Assembly: GCF_000611675.1 (NCBI RefSeq)
Contig: NZ_JATV01000009.1
Span: forward strand, 1 to 64,000
Origin: Flavobacterium succinicans LMG 10402
Lineage (GTDB): Bacteria; Bacteroidota; Bacteroidia; Flavobacteriales; Flavobacteriaceae
Direction of reading: 5' to 3'
Length of the DNA: 64,000 bases
The notes beneath the pieces are model-generated. The model made no database searches, was not told the DNA's origin, and was given only the letters and a program-made list of their open reading frames with translations. Positions 18,599 to 30,631 of the stretch are shown here, one piece after another. Position 1 is the stretch's first letter. Each line of letters begins with the position of its first letter. Both the position numbers and the translations under genes were made by a program.

Positions 18599-21500
18599 AT
18601 GAAAATTAATTATACGGATGCCCATTTTTGCTATAGAAAGTGGCTATTAATGAATATTATGCGAACATTCATATTCTTATTTTGTACCACCCTTTTTGCC
18701 CTAAACCCAGAAAATGTTTTGTCACAACATTCAAAAATTGAGATAAAAGAAAACAAAAAAGTGACGATAGATGAAGTTTTTGATTTAATTATGGATCAAA
18801 CAGATTATAAATTCTTTTATGAAGAAGGTATTTTTGAAGGACTTCCTAAGGTACAATTAAAAAAAGGCAGTATTAAAACAAACGACCTTTTAAAACAAAG
18901 TCTCGTAAATGCCAATATTGATATTAGTATTGGACATAATAATACGGTTATTATTAAAGAAAAACCCAAAAGTACCACTCTTGTTTTACAAAAAATAAAG
19001 ATAACAGGAAAAGTGACCGATGTTGCTGGAATCCCAATTCCAGGAGCTAATGTAACGGAAAAGGGAACTAAAAATAGCACGCATACCGATTTTGATGGGA
19101 AATTTTCGATAGAAGTAGCAAATAATGAGGCTAAAGTAGTCATTAGCTATATTGGAATGATTACTCAAGAATTACCAGTTAGTACAACATTTATGAATGT
19201 GCGCTTACAGGTAACTACTACAGAGCTTAATAATATTGTGGTAACAGCCTTAGGTATAAAAAGAGAGAAAAAAGCTTTAGGTTATGCTTCACAAGAATTA
19301 AAAGGAACCGACTTATCTGCTGGAGCTGCAAGTGGTAACTTTCTTAACGATCTTTCCGGAAAAGCAGCTGGGGTGTACATTAGAAAAAACACCAATTTTG
19401 GAGGTTCTACCAATATCGTTTCAAGAGGGATTAAGAATCTTACTGGAAACAACCAAATGCTTATTGTAATTGATGGTATGCCAATTAACAATTCAACGGT
19501 AAATTCAAGTACTGCAGGTCAAGGTTCTAGAAATACCTATGATTATGGTAACGCCGCCATGGATATTAATCCTGATGATATTGAGTCTATCAACGTATTA
19601 AAAGGTGCTGCCGCTGCTGCTTTATATGGCTGGCAAGCTGGTAACGGTGTGATTATGATTAGTACTAAAAAAGGAAAAGCAGGTAAAGGTATTGGAGTTA
19701 CCGTATCGAGTGAATTTAGTGTTAATTCTGTTGATAAAAACACTTTCCCGGTGTATCAAAATAAATATGGTCAAGGATATGGACCTAGTTATGATGCGGC
19801 TGGGAATCCGAAGGGTATTCCAGTAGGTCCAACGGGAGCCTTTTTTACAATTGATAAAAACGGAAATCAAGTAGTTACCACAACTGATGATGCTTCTTAT
19901 GGGGTAGCATTTGATCCAAATCTTTCGGTTTTTACTTGGGAATCGTATGTTCCATATTCTTCGAAATACGGCCAAAAATCAGCTTGGCAAGCCGCTAAAA
20001 ATGGACCGATTAGTTTTTTCCAAACGGCCACTACGTTCAATAATTCCATTTCTTTGGAAGATGCTAATGACAAATCGAATTTTGTTTTGAATTATAATAA
20101 TTATAAAGAAACAGGTATTTTACCCAATAGTGAATTGAAGAAAAACAACGCGAGTATAAAGCTGAACCATAAATTTACTGATAAATTCTCAACAAGTGTC
20201 TTTGCAAACTTCATGACGCAAAATACAATTGGTAGAAATAGTTCTGGTTATACTGGAGATAATATAGCAGGTTGGTTTCGCCAATGGTGGGCCACTAATA
20301 TTGACCTTCAGTCATTAAAAGACGTTTATAGAAATTCTGGAGGTAAAAATATATCTTCTTTTATGGCAGACCCAGCAAATGGAAACACAGCGCCTAAAAC
20401 GATGGACAATCCTTATTTTAACAGATACAATAATTATCAATCGGATAGAAGAAACCGTTTTATTGGTTACGGACAGCTGGATTATAAAATAACCGATTGG
20501 TTGTCTGCTTCAGGAAAAGCAAGTATTGATAGTTATTCTGAATTACGTGAAGAACGAAAAGCAACAGGATCTATTAATGGCTCATTCGGGATCAGTAGAG
20601 CAGCTGTTCCTTCTGGATATCAAAAATATGTTGGGACATTCTCTGAACAAAACTATCAGTTTATTTTAACGTTCAAGAAAAAATTTGGCGAAGACCTTTC
20701 ACTTAATGCTTTGGCAGGGGCTAATACATTAAGAACCAAGAGTAATTCAACACTTGCTTCAACAGATGGAGGACTTATTATTCCAGGTATTTATGCCTTG
20801 TCTAATTCCATAAGTCCTTCTCCGTTTCCGTTAGAAACAGAAAATAATTCGGCCGTAAATAGTGCTTATACCTCGGTTTCTTTAGGATATAAAGATTTCT
20901 TGTACTTAGAAGGAACAGTTCGTAATGATGCCTTTTCTACGTTGCCAAAAGGGAATAATGCTTTAAATACATTCTCTACTTCTGCGAGTTATGTTTTTAC
21001 AAAACACCTTAACTTAGATTGGTTGTCTTTTGGAAAAATAAGAGGAAGTTATGCTGAAAACCCTCAAGGAAGTATTGATTTATACTCGTTGACGGATGTT
21101 TATGATAAAAACAATCCTTTTGGTTCCAATCAAATCTATTCTAAACCCAATAGAAGCAGCAATCCTGATTTACGACCAGTAAAAACAGTCTCAGAAGAGC
21201 TTGGATTAGAAATGCAGTTTTTGAACAAACGAGTTGGGTTTGATGTTAGTATTTATAAAAGTTTGAGTAAAGATCAGATATTTCCAGTAGATTATTCTAC
21301 AGCAACAGGTATCTCATCAAGATATGTTAACGCAGGTTCGGTTGAAAATAAAGGAGTCGAAGTACAATTGAATATCACTCCAATACAAACAAAAGATTTT
21401 AGCTGGGATGTTTTTGTCAACTGGTCTAAAAATAAAAACACCTTAGTATCATTGGCGCCAGGAATTGAAACTCTTTCTATAGGTGGATTTCAAGGAATAG

Positions 21501-22204
21501 GTATCGTGGCAAAAGTTGGTAATCCTTACGGTGATATTGTGGGTAAAGACTATGTTTATGCTGCAGATGGTCAAAAAATCACCAAGAATGGACTTTATGT
21601 AATGACCACTACTACCAATAATGTCATCGGAAACATTACTCCTGATTGGATCGGGGGACTTCGTAATAAATTTACGTACAAACAAGTATCATTTGGTTTC
21701 TTAATAGATGTGCAACATGGTGGAGATATTTATTCTTTAGATCAAGCATACGGACAGCATACAGGCTTATACGAATCTACTGCAGGGTATAATGAATTAG
21801 GAAATCCAGTGAGAAATACACTAGCGAATGGTGGAGGTTTAATTTTGCCTGGTGTAAATGAAGATGGTACACCAAATACCACTAGAACACCACGTCCAGA
21901 AGTCGCTGGTAGTATTTATGGCTATAAAGCCAATCCTGAAAAAGCCTATATATATGATGCCAGTTATATTAAACTAAGAGAGGTAAACCTTACTTATGCA
22001 TTTCCATCAAAGTTTGTAGCCAAAATGGAGTTGACAGATTTAAGAATATCTCTAATAGGGTCGAATTTGTGGATAATTGATAAAAATCTTCCGGATGCAG
22101 ATCCAGAAAGTGGGGTTAGTGCTGGTAACTTATCATCAGGTTATTCAGGAGGTTCACTTCCTTCGACAAGAAACATTGGTTTTAATCTAACTTTAAAATT
22201 TTAA
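18599..22204 (+). CDS. SusC-family TonB-dependent transducer with STN signalling domain
   Basis: 1201 residues. After an N-terminal signal (about 18-42) comes an STN domain (about 45-115, KVTIDEVFDLIMDQTDYKFFYEE), a carboxypeptidase-D-regulatory-like domain (about 132-210), a plug (about 220-355) and a beta-barrel. The STN domain contacts the FecR anti-sigma across the periplasm, matching the preceding sigma/FecR pair. It is close in sequence to the SusC at 36224: both have KREKK(A/S)LGYA(S/T)QE after the N-terminal domain and a similar YG..TG(L/I)Y(E/Q)ST loop. Predicted cargo is an alpha-glucooligosaccharide, inferred from the GH97 and GH65 genes downstream. Confidence 0.92.
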   Translation: MKINYTDAHFCYRKWLLMNIMRTFIFLFCTTLFALNPENVLSQHSKIEIKENKKVTIDEVFDLIMDQTDYKFFYEEGIFEGLPKVQLKKGSIKTNDLLKQSLVNANIDISIGHNNTVIIKEKPKSTTLVLQKIKITGKVTDVAGIPIPGANVTEKGTKNSTHTDFDGKFSIEVANNEAKVVISYIGMITQELPVSTTFMNVRLQVTTTELNNIVVTALGIKREKKALGYASQELKGTDLSAGAASGNFLNDLSGKAAGVYIRKNTNFGGSTNIVSRGIKNLTGNNQMLIVIDGMPINNSTVNSSTAGQGSRNTYDYGNAAMDINPDDIESINVLKGAAAAALYGWQAGNGVIMISTKKGKAGKGIGVTVSSEFSVNSVDKNTFPVYQNKYGQGYGPSYDAAGNPKGIPVGPTGAFFTIDKNGNQVVTTTDDASYGVAFDPNLSVFTWESYVPYSSKYGQKSAWQAAKNGPISFFQTATTFNNSISLEDANDKSNFVLNYNNYKETGILPNSELKKNNASIKLNHKFTDKFSTSVFANFMTQNTIGRNSSGYTGDNIAGWFRQWWATNIDLQSLKDVYRNSGGKNISSFMADPANGNTAPKTMDNPYFNRYNNYQSDRRNRFIGYGQLDYKITDWLSASGKASIDSYSELREERKATGSINGSFGISRAAVPSGYQKYVGTFSEQNYQFILTFKKKFGEDLSLNALAGANTLRTKSNSTLASTDGGLIIPGIYALSNSISPSPFPLETENNSAVNSAYTSVSLGYKDFLYLEGTVRNDAFSTLPKGNNALNTFSTSASYVFTKHLNLDWLSFGKIRGSYAENPQGSIDLYSLTDVYDKNNPFGSNQIYSKPNRSSNPDLRPVKTVSEELGLEMQFLNKRVGFDVSIYKSLSKDQIFPVDYSTATGISSRYVNAGSVENKGVEVQLNITPIQTKDFSWDVFVNWSKNKNTLVSLAPGIETLSIGGFQGIGIVAKVGNPYGDIVGKDYVYAADGQKITKNGLYVMTTTTNNVIGNITPDWIGGLRNKFTYKQVSFGFLIDVQHGGDIYSLDQAYGQHTGLYESTAGYNELGNPVRNTLANGGGLILPGVNEDGTPNTTRTPRPEVAGSIYGYKANPEKAYIYDASYIKLREVNLTYAFPSKFVAKMELTDLRISLIGSNLWIIDKNLPDADPESGVSAGNLSSGYSGGSLPSTRNIGFNLTLKF

Positions 22205-22206
22205 TC

Positions 22207-23706
22207 ATGAAAAAAATATTTTTATTAATAACTATTTTAAGTGTCACTTTTTCATGTAGTTCGGATATTACGGACATGAATACTGATCCCAAAAAATCCA
22301 CTACTACACAACCTGAATATTTATTTACCGGTGCTCAAAAAGCTTTAGTGGATCAAATAGTTACGACTGCTCAAGTTTTTAGATTGTTTTCACAACAGTG
22401 GGCATCAACCACTATTCCATCTACCAGTCAATATGTTATTCCAGATATTCCAGATGCGCGTTTTACGGTGTTTTACAGAGATGTACTTAGAGATCTTTTA
22501 GAAGCCAAAACTTTGATTCAAAATACTCCAACTTCAACGGCTGCTTCTGATATTGCCATTAAACAAAATAAGCTTGCTCTTATTGACCTATTAGAAGTTT
22601 ATTGTTATAGCATGTTGGTAGATACCTTTGGTAATGTTCCTTATTCTCAAGCTTTGGATATCAAAAAGTACCCTCTGCCAGCGTATGATGATGCCAAAAC
22701 AATTTATATGGATCTCATCTCAAGGTTAACAGAAGATGCAAAGATTTTAAAAGCAAATTCGGCTAATCCTAATTTTGGTAGTGCAGATATTATCTATGGA
22801 GGAAACGCTGCGAGTACCGCAAAATGGGCCAAGTTTGCGAACTCATTACTCATCAAATTAGCAGTAAATATTTCAGATGTAGATCCTGCTTTTGCCGCTA
22901 CTACTATTCAGACAGCTCTTGCAGCTGGTCCATTAGCGAGTAATGCTGATAATACAAAGTTGACTTATTTGACAACAACAGGAAACCAAAATCCATTATT
23001 TGCGACCTTAGTAACGAGCAATAGAAATGATTTTATTCCAGCCGAAACTTTTGTTGCTGCCATGGATGCTATCGTTCCTGGAGGTGACCCAAGGATGACA
23101 AAATACTTTGTTAATGCAACTGCTCCAGCGCCAGTTTTGCCAGCAGGAAGAACTTTTATTGGAGGTACTTATGGGGAAGCCAATGTTTTTTCAACGTATT
23201 CTCATATAACTGCAACATTAAACAACCCAGTGTTTCCGGGTACTTTATTTGATTATTCAGAACTACAGTTTTTGCTAGCCGAAGCGGCAGAGAAAAACTT
23301 AATTCCAGGAGGTACTGCTAAAGCTAAAACGTATTATGAAGCAGGTATTACGGCTTCAATGTTAGATTGGGGTGTTACAAACGCGGCAATCACCACTTAT
23401 TTGTCTAGTCCTAAAGTAGCCTACAACAACTCTCAAAGTGGTGCAACGTATAAAGAAAAAATTGGTATCCAAGCTTGGTTTGCGCTTTACAACAGAGGAT
23501 TTGAAGCATGGACATCCTACAGACGTTTAGATTATCCTATTTTAAAATCTCCAGCAGCAGCCGTAAATAGAGGAATTCTTACTGTTCCAGTGCGCTACCT
23601 TTATCCTGGTGCTGAACAAACTAAAAATGAAACTAATTACAAAAAAGCAGCAAGTGCCATTGGAGGCGATTTGATGAACACTAAACTATTTTGGGATAAA
23701 TTTTAA
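22207..23706 (+). CDS. SusD-family surface lipoprotein
   Basis: 499 residues with a short lipoprotein signal (MKKIFLLITILSVTFSC), a DMNTDPK segment and the C-terminal hallmark RGFEAWTSYRRLDYP followed by VPVRYLYP and LFWDKF at the end. Only two bases separate it from the SusC gene. Its C-terminal third is similar to the SusD at 39430, so the two SusCD pairs appear to be paralogous. It would bind the substrate at the cell surface for its SusC. Confidence 0.9.
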   Translation: MKKIFLLITILSVTFSCSSDITDMNTDPKKSTTTQPEYLFTGAQKALVDQIVTTAQVFRLFSQQWASTTIPSTSQYVIPDIPDARFTVFYRDVLRDLLEAKTLIQNTPTSTAASDIAIKQNKLALIDLLEVYCYSMLVDTFGNVPYSQALDIKKYPLPAYDDAKTIYMDLISRLTEDAKILKANSANPNFGSADIIYGGNAASTAKWAKFANSLLIKLAVNISDVDPAFAATTIQTALAAGPLASNADNTKLTYLTTTGNQNPLFATLVTSNRNDFIPAETFVAAMDAIVPGGDPRMTKYFVNATAPAPVLPAGRTFIGGTYGEANVFSTYSHITATLNNPVFPGTLFDYSELQFLLAEAAEKNLIPGGTAKAKTYYEAGITASMLDWGVTNAAITTYLSSPKVAYNNSQSGATYKEKIGIQAWFALYNRGFEAWTSYRRLDYPILKSPAAAVNRGILTVPVRYLYPGAEQTKNETNYKKAASAIGGDLMNTKLFWDKF

Positions 23707-23802
23707 TTCAGTTAGTTTTTAGATGTTGAATAACCTTGATTAGTAAACATTCAAAACCTACTTAATTATAGAGCTTTCTAAAAAAGTTTATGTTTTGTTT
23801 GA

Positions 23803-23843
23803 AATAACCCCATTTGCTTAAGTAATTGGGGTTATTCTTTTTT
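23803..23843 (+). terminator. Rho-independent terminator after the second SusD
   Basis: AATAACCCCA (23803-23812) pairs perfectly with TGGGGTTATT (23827-23836), followed by a T tract. It would separate susCD transcription from the GH97/GH65 genes, which then need readthrough or their own promoter. The rest of the 253-base gap shows nothing else clear. Confidence 0.8.
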
Positions 23844-23944
23844 CAAGCTAGTTATTACAGTTTAGTTCAACGATTTATTGTTAGTTTCCCAAATCAAGAA
23901 CATAAATAATATGTTGTAAAACGATTCAATTTTAATAGTACTAA

Positions 23945-26086
<2,142 letters not shown>

Positions 26087-26158
26087 CTTTTTGAATGCTT
26101 TAGAGTTTTGAAAATGTAACTAATTTTTAAGATAGATTAATAAAGTAATGATAAAAAA

Positions 26159-28198
26159 ATGAATAAGTTTACAATAAATCAAATCATGAATAGAGGTATG
26201 AAAATAAAATTTATAGCAGTAGTATTGTTTGTGAATGGCATTGTTTTTTCACAAATAAAAGGAGATGAATGGAATTTGAAGGCGACATCGAGAGAAAATT
26301 ATTTTGGAGTAGCTATGGCTAATGGAAAGATTGGAATTGTGACTGATGCCACTCCTTTGAAAACAAAAGATATCATCCTAAATGGCGTCTATGAACCCAA
26401 TCCTAAAAATGGAATTAGTAAAATAGTAAGAGGTATTGAATTTCTAAATGTGCATCTGTCTATCAATAATGAAGTAATTGATGGTTCAAACATTGATCAC
26501 TGGAGTCAACAGGTGGCTATGAAAGAAGGAACCAGCACCGCTTCGTTTCAATTTAAAGATTTAGCAGAAATAAAGCACACGATTTTGGCGAATCGAGTAT
26601 TGCCTTACTCAGGAATGGTAGTGGTAGAAATTCTGCCTTTGCAAGATATTGAAATTGGAGCATTCAATTATATGAACGTTCCCGATGAATTAAAAATCAC
26701 CAAAAGTGAGTTTAGAATAATGAAGAAAAAGGATTATCAAATCCCTCTTTTCAAAACTACAGCCCAAACCAACACAGGGAAATGGAATATCTCGGCTTCA
26801 ACTACCTTCCTTTTCGATGGTGCAGCTGAGGCGATTTCGCAAAAGGGCGCTGAGGTTGGTTTTACCAAAAAATTAAGCAAAGGGAAAAAATACCGCTTTG
26901 TAATTGCAGGTGGTATTTGTAATTCTAAGGATATTTCAGATCCCGCAAATGAAGCCGAACGCCAAGCCATCTTTGCCTATTTAGAAGGTATCGATAATTT
27001 GCTCAGTAAACACAAAAAAGCTTGGGCTAGACTTTGGGAAACAGGCGATATTCAAATTGAAGGAGATTTAGAGGCACAACAAAGGGTTCGATTTGCTTTG
27101 TATAATCTGTATTCTTTTATCAGAGAAGGAAGCAGACAAAGTATTTCGCCCATGGGATTATCGTCTCAAGGATATAACGGGCATATTTTTTGGGATACTG
27201 AGCTTTGGATGTATCCAACCCTTTTAGCCTTACAACCCGAAATGGCAAAATCGTGTTTAGACTATCGTTCTGATCGATTGCAAAAAGCAAAATTAAAAGC
27301 GTTTATTTATGGGTATCAGGGCGCTATGTATCCTTGGGAGTCAGATGATACTGGGGAGGAAGCAACGCCAACTAGTGCCACAATGGGTATTTTTGAACAA
27401 CACATAACGGCTGATGTAGCTATCGCTTTTTGGAATTATTTTGCCTTAACCCAAGATCAGAATTGGTTAAGAAAAGAGTGGAATGTATTAAAAGAAACTG
27501 CCGATTTTTGGGTGAGTCGAGTAGCTAAAAATCAAGATGGAAGTTATTCTATTTTGAACGTGGTGGGAGCAGATGAATATGCTCTAAATGTTGACGACAA
27601 TGCGTTCACCAATGCCGCGGCCATCGAAGCGCTCAAAAATACTATAAAAGCGGCTAGTATTCTGAATGAACCCATAAATCCAACTTGGGTTGATGTTGCC
27701 AATAAACTTATCATTCATAATGAAAACGGAATTACTCAAAATTACAAAGGATACAAAGGACAACTGACTAAACAGGCTGATGTGAACTTGTTAGCCTATC
27801 CATTACATGTTGTAAATGATAAAAATCAAATCAAAGCCGATTTGGATTATTATGCTACAAGAATTGACGAAAAAGATGGGCCTGCAATGACTTATGGTGT
27901 ATTTTCGGTGCTGTATTCTCGTTTAGGCGATAGAGAGAAGGCGTACGAGTATTTTGTGAAATCGTATTTACCTAATAGTCGCCCACCCTTTGGCGTGTTT
28001 TCAGAGTCGCCTAATAGTAATAATCCTTATTTTGCAACAGGAGCAGGGGCGATGTTACAGGCTGTAATTTATGGATTTGGAGGCGTTGAACAAACAGATT
28101 CGGGTTTGAAATTCAACAAAGGTTTACTACCAAAACAATGGAAATCTTTAAAAATAATTGGTATTGGTACTGATAATAAAACGATTCTAATAAAATAA
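26159..28198 (+). CDS. GH65 glycoside hydrolase, probable alpha-1,2-glucosidase (kojibiose-hydrolase type)
   Basis: 679 residues as given; a start at 26198 (MKIKFIAVVLFVNGIVFSQ) gives a cleaner signal peptide. It has the GH65 (alpha/alpha)6 barrel motifs NGHIFWDTELWMYPTLL and WESDDTGEEATPTS. The general acid is E473 (GADEY), and E616 (FGVFSESPN) fits the general base of the hydrolase subgroup rather than the phosphate site of phosphorylases. I recall a Flavobacterium johnsoniae kojibiose hydrolase of this family with nearly the same catalytic positions. Human PGGHG, which removes Glc from Glc-alpha-1,2-Gal-hydroxylysine of collagen, is also GH65, which matters given the locus downstream. Confidence 0.87.
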   Translation: MNKFTINQIMNRGMKIKFIAVVLFVNGIVFSQIKGDEWNLKATSRENYFGVAMANGKIGIVTDATPLKTKDIILNGVYEPNPKNGISKIVRGIEFLNVHLSINNEVIDGSNIDHWSQQVAMKEGTSTASFQFKDLAEIKHTILANRVLPYSGMVVVEILPLQDIEIGAFNYMNVPDELKITKSEFRIMKKKDYQIPLFKTTAQTNTGKWNISASTTFLFDGAAEAISQKGAEVGFTKKLSKGKKYRFVIAGGICNSKDISDPANEAERQAIFAYLEGIDNLLSKHKKAWARLWETGDIQIEGDLEAQQRVRFALYNLYSFIREGSRQSISPMGLSSQGYNGHIFWDTELWMYPTLLALQPEMAKSCLDYRSDRLQKAKLKAFIYGYQGAMYPWESDDTGEEATPTSATMGIFEQHITADVAIAFWNYFALTQDQNWLRKEWNVLKETADFWVSRVAKNQDGSYSILNVVGADEYALNVDDNAFTNAAAIEALKNTIKAASILNEPINPTWVDVANKLIIHNENGITQNYKGYKGQLTKQADVNLLAYPLHVVNDKNQIKADLDYYATRIDEKDGPAMTYGVFSVLYSRLGDREKAYEYFVKSYLPNSRPPFGVFSESPNSNNPYFATGAGAMLQAVIYGFGGVEQTDSGLKFNKGLLPKQWKSLKIIGIGTDNKTILIK

Positions 28199-28281
28199 AG
28201 TTGATGCTTACCCTTCATCGTCTAAAATTCAAACTTAACTACCCAACTTTGCTTAAGCTGAAGCTTGTCTTGCTTTCAATT

Positions 28282-28358
28282 GGCTTTAGCTGGATTTAAG
28301 GGGATGGATTGTATTGGCTTTAGTCAAATAAAAGCCGCTAATTTTGGCTAAAGCCTTT
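28282..28358. repeat. GGCTTTAG / CTAAAGCC repeats in the 28199-28596 gap
   Basis: GGCTTTAGC at 28282-28290, GGCTTTAG at 28316-28323 and the inverted GGCTAAAGCC at 28346-28355 can form alternative hairpins. They lie between the convergent GH65 and AraC genes and may act as a terminator, though no clean T tract follows. I see no gene in the remaining 398-base gap. Confidence 0.35.
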
Positions 28359-28596
28359 ACAACTATTTTATTCATATAAGAACACTTTTGGGAGCCTGCC
28401 TCGTTGTAAATAATGAAATTATATAACTGTTTTACCTTGCAATAAAATGTTGTTTATTGATGGTGCAGAGCAAGTGAGTGAGGGTAGGGGATAGAGAAGT
28501 AGAAGCAATTTACCTTCGGTTGAAAAGCAATAACGCATTTAATCAGCTTAGGTAAAGGGAAGTGAAAATTTGATAATACAACGAGTAACGCTATTT

Positions 28597-29457
28597 TCAT
28601 TTCAGTTTCTGAGATTTTCTGTAAACCAAAGGAGACATTCCTTTTATCTCCTTAAATTTTCTATTGAAATTTGAAATATTATTAAAACCACATAATTCTG
28701 ATACTTCCAAAACCGAAAGCTCTTGTGACTTAGACAAGAGTTTGGCGCCTCTTTCTATTCGAATTTCTATCAGAAACTGAAAAAAAGTCTTATTGGTTCT
28801 AATTTTAAAATATTTACAAAAGGCATTCTTAGTCATATTGGACAGTGCTGCAATTTCATCGAGTGTAATATTCTTTTGAAAATTTGTCATCACATATTCA
28901 AAAACGGTCTGCATCCTTTTGCCTTCGTTATCTGTAATTTTTTTATCGTAAATATAACTTGAAAGTAAGGTCTTTTTTTCCTTAGATAGCTTTTTAATGA
29001 TTTCAAGAAAAAGAATAAAGCGATTAAATTCATTAGCCGATTTTATTTTCTTAAATGATTTAATAACCTTTTTGGAGGGATTATTCACTACAAACCCATT
29101 TTTACTGCTTTCCCAAAAAGGTTGAATTTCTTTCAAAGCGGCCAATGAAAAAAAATCTTTACCAAACGAATTTGGCGTAAAGAAAAGCGTAAACATAACA
29201 GATATTTCAACCGTATTTCGTTCACTTCTAAATACATGAGGTAAATTACTTCCTATTACTATAATATCTCCTTTTTGGTAAGGAGTAATCGTATCGCCTA
29301 CAAAAATGGTTCCTTCACCATTTTCGATATAACTAATTTGTATTTCTTCATGTTGATGCAGTTTATCATAAAATACAAACTCAATATCTTCCTGATAGAT
29401 TAAGGAATCTTCTTTGGTTTTTGGAATTTTAAATGGAAATACTTTCATGATTTGCAC
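28597..29457 (-). CDS. AraC-family transcriptional regulator of the hydroxyproline/collagen locus
   Basis: 286 residues. An N-terminal cupin sensor (about 10-110, HQHEEIQISYIENGEGTIFVGD and KGDIIVIGSNLPHVFR) is followed by a C-terminal pair of helix-turn-helix units (about 185-283, ITLDEIAALSNMTKNAFCKYFK and LSVLEVSELCGFNNISNFNRKFKEIKGMSPLVYR). It is divergent from the hydroxyproline genes. GATAA half-sites with an exact 21 bp period lie just beyond its start and before the SusC at 36224; that period is typical for AraC-type proteins. It is probably an activator that senses hydroxyproline or a related compound. Confidence 0.9.
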   Translation of the reverse strand: MQIMKVFPFKIPKTKEDSLIYQEDIEFVFYDKLHQHEEIQISYIENGEGTIFVGDTITPYQKGDIIVIGSNLPHVFRSERNTVEISVMFTLFFTPNSFGKDFFSLAALKEIQPFWESSKNGFVVNNPSKKVIKSFKKIKSANEFNRFILFLEIIKKLSKEKKTLLSSYIYDKKITDNEGKRMQTVFEYVMTNFQKNITLDEIAALSNMTKNAFCKYFKIRTNKTFFQFLIEIRIERGAKLLSKSQELSVLEVSELCGFNNISNFNRKFKEIKGMSPLVYRKSQKLK

Positions 29458-29527
29458 AATTATATGCTATAAATATAAAAAAATATACAAATATTACATG
29501 ATTATTTTAGTAATTAAGACTAAACAG

Positions 29528-29592
29528 GATAATATAGTATCTTTTTGTGATAATATCACGAATTACATATCAATGGGTTATAAATACTTTTG
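29528..29592 (+). promoter_or_regulatory. AraC-type operator (21 bp direct repeat) and promoter of the hydroxyproline genes
   Basis: GATAATATA at 29528 and GATAATATC at 29549 are direct repeats exactly 21 bp apart. TACTTTTG at 29585-29592 fits the TAnnTTTG -7 box and begins 36 bp after the second GATAA. The 29 bp from 29528 match 23 positions of the region starting at 36134 upstream of susC, without gaps. Assignment to the divergent AraC-type regulator is inference. Confidence 0.6.
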
Positions 29593-29612
29593 AAAAAATT
29601 AAATTAGTAATT

Positions 29613-30533
29613 ATGAGTATTCAATGGAAAGGCGTTATGCCAGCAGTAACTACAAAGTTTACTGCCGATGACAAATTAGACTTCAATATGTTTGAAGTAA
29701 ACATAAATGCGCAGTTAGAAGCTGGGGTTTCAGGAATAATATTAGGAGGAACACTTGGTGAAGCAAGCACATTGTTACATGAGGAAAAAAAAGAATTAAT
29801 TCAGCAAACCGTCAAAATGGTTAACGGTCAAGTTCCGGTAATTATGAATATAGCCGAACAGACTACAAGAGCCGCAATTCTGGCAGCTAACGAAGCTGAG
29901 CAAAATGGAGCAAAAGGACTAATGATTTTACCTCCTATGCGTTACAATGCCACAAGCCATGAAACCGTTACTTATTTTTCTGAAGTAGCCAAAAACACTT
30001 CACTTCCTATTATGATCTATAACAATCCAATCGATTATAAAATTGAAGTAACCTTAGATATGTTTGAAGAAATTTTGAAATTCGATAACATACAAGCAGT
30101 AAAAGAATCAACAAGAGATATTTCTAATGTAACCCGTATCATCAATCGTTTCAACGACCGATTAAAAATATTATCAGGTGTTGATACGCTAGCCTTAGAA
30201 AGCCTTTTTATGGGATCTGACGGATGGGTATCAGGCTTAGTAGATGCTTTCCCTGCTGAAACTGTAGCAATCTATAAACTAGCAAAAGCAGGAAGAACTC
30301 AAGAAGCATTAGCTATTTACAGATGGTTCCTTCCGCTTTTAGAATTAGATATTAATTCATTGTTAGTACAAAATATAAAATTGGCAGAAACAGCAACCAA
30401 TTTAGGAACCGAATATGTAAGAGCTCCAAGGCTTCCGCTTCAAGGAGCAGAAAGAGAAAGAGTTCTGGCTATTATTACAGAAGGACTTCGCACTAGACCA
30501 ACGCTACCCGATTATAAATCGATAGTACTTTAA
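29613..30533 (+). CDS. lhpC: 1-Pyrroline-4-hydroxy-2-carboxylate deaminase (DapA-family)
   Basis: 306 residues from the ATG at 29613; an upstream in-frame GTG at 29547 lies inside the operator and is rejected. It is a DapA/NAL-type TIM barrel with GGTLGEASTL (45-54), the Tyr in IMIYNNP (Y136) and the Schiff-base Lys in AVKEST (K164). In hydroxyproline catabolism this type of enzyme deaminates and dehydrates the cyclic imine to 2-oxoglutarate semialdehyde. DapA itself would be less likely, because the next three genes are the other steps of the hydroxyproline route. Confidence 0.85.
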   Translation: MSIQWKGVMPAVTTKFTADDKLDFNMFEVNINAQLEAGVSGIILGGTLGEASTLLHEEKKELIQQTVKMVNGQVPVIMNIAEQTTRAAILAANEAEQNGAKGLMILPPMRYNATSHETVTYFSEVAKNTSLPIMIYNNPIDYKIEVTLDMFEEILKFDNIQAVKESTRDISNVTRIINRFNDRLKILSGVDTLALESLFMGSDGWVSGLVDAFPAETVAIYKLAKAGRTQEALAIYRWFLPLLELDINSLLVQNIKLAETATNLGTEYVRAPRLPLQGAERERVLAIITEGLRTRPTLPDYKSIVL

Positions 30534-30631
30534 ACCCTCAATAATCAATTTGCTTTGGCGGATTCAAGCAATAATCCATCAACCAAAACAGTCATTTAAA
30601 ATTCGTAAGCTCTAATTCTAAAATATAAAAA

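Noticed and set aside
18817..19143. 108-residue minus-strand frame inside the second SusC gene
   Set aside because: It lies fully within a strongly supported receptor gene and has no recognisable domain or start context. The same applies to the other antisense frames inside SusC, SusD and GH97 genes.
29547..29612. GTG start extending the DapA-family deaminase by 22 residues
   Set aside because: The GTG lies inside the 21 bp-spaced operator and upstream of the -7 box at 29585-29592. The ATG at 29613 gives the usual family length.
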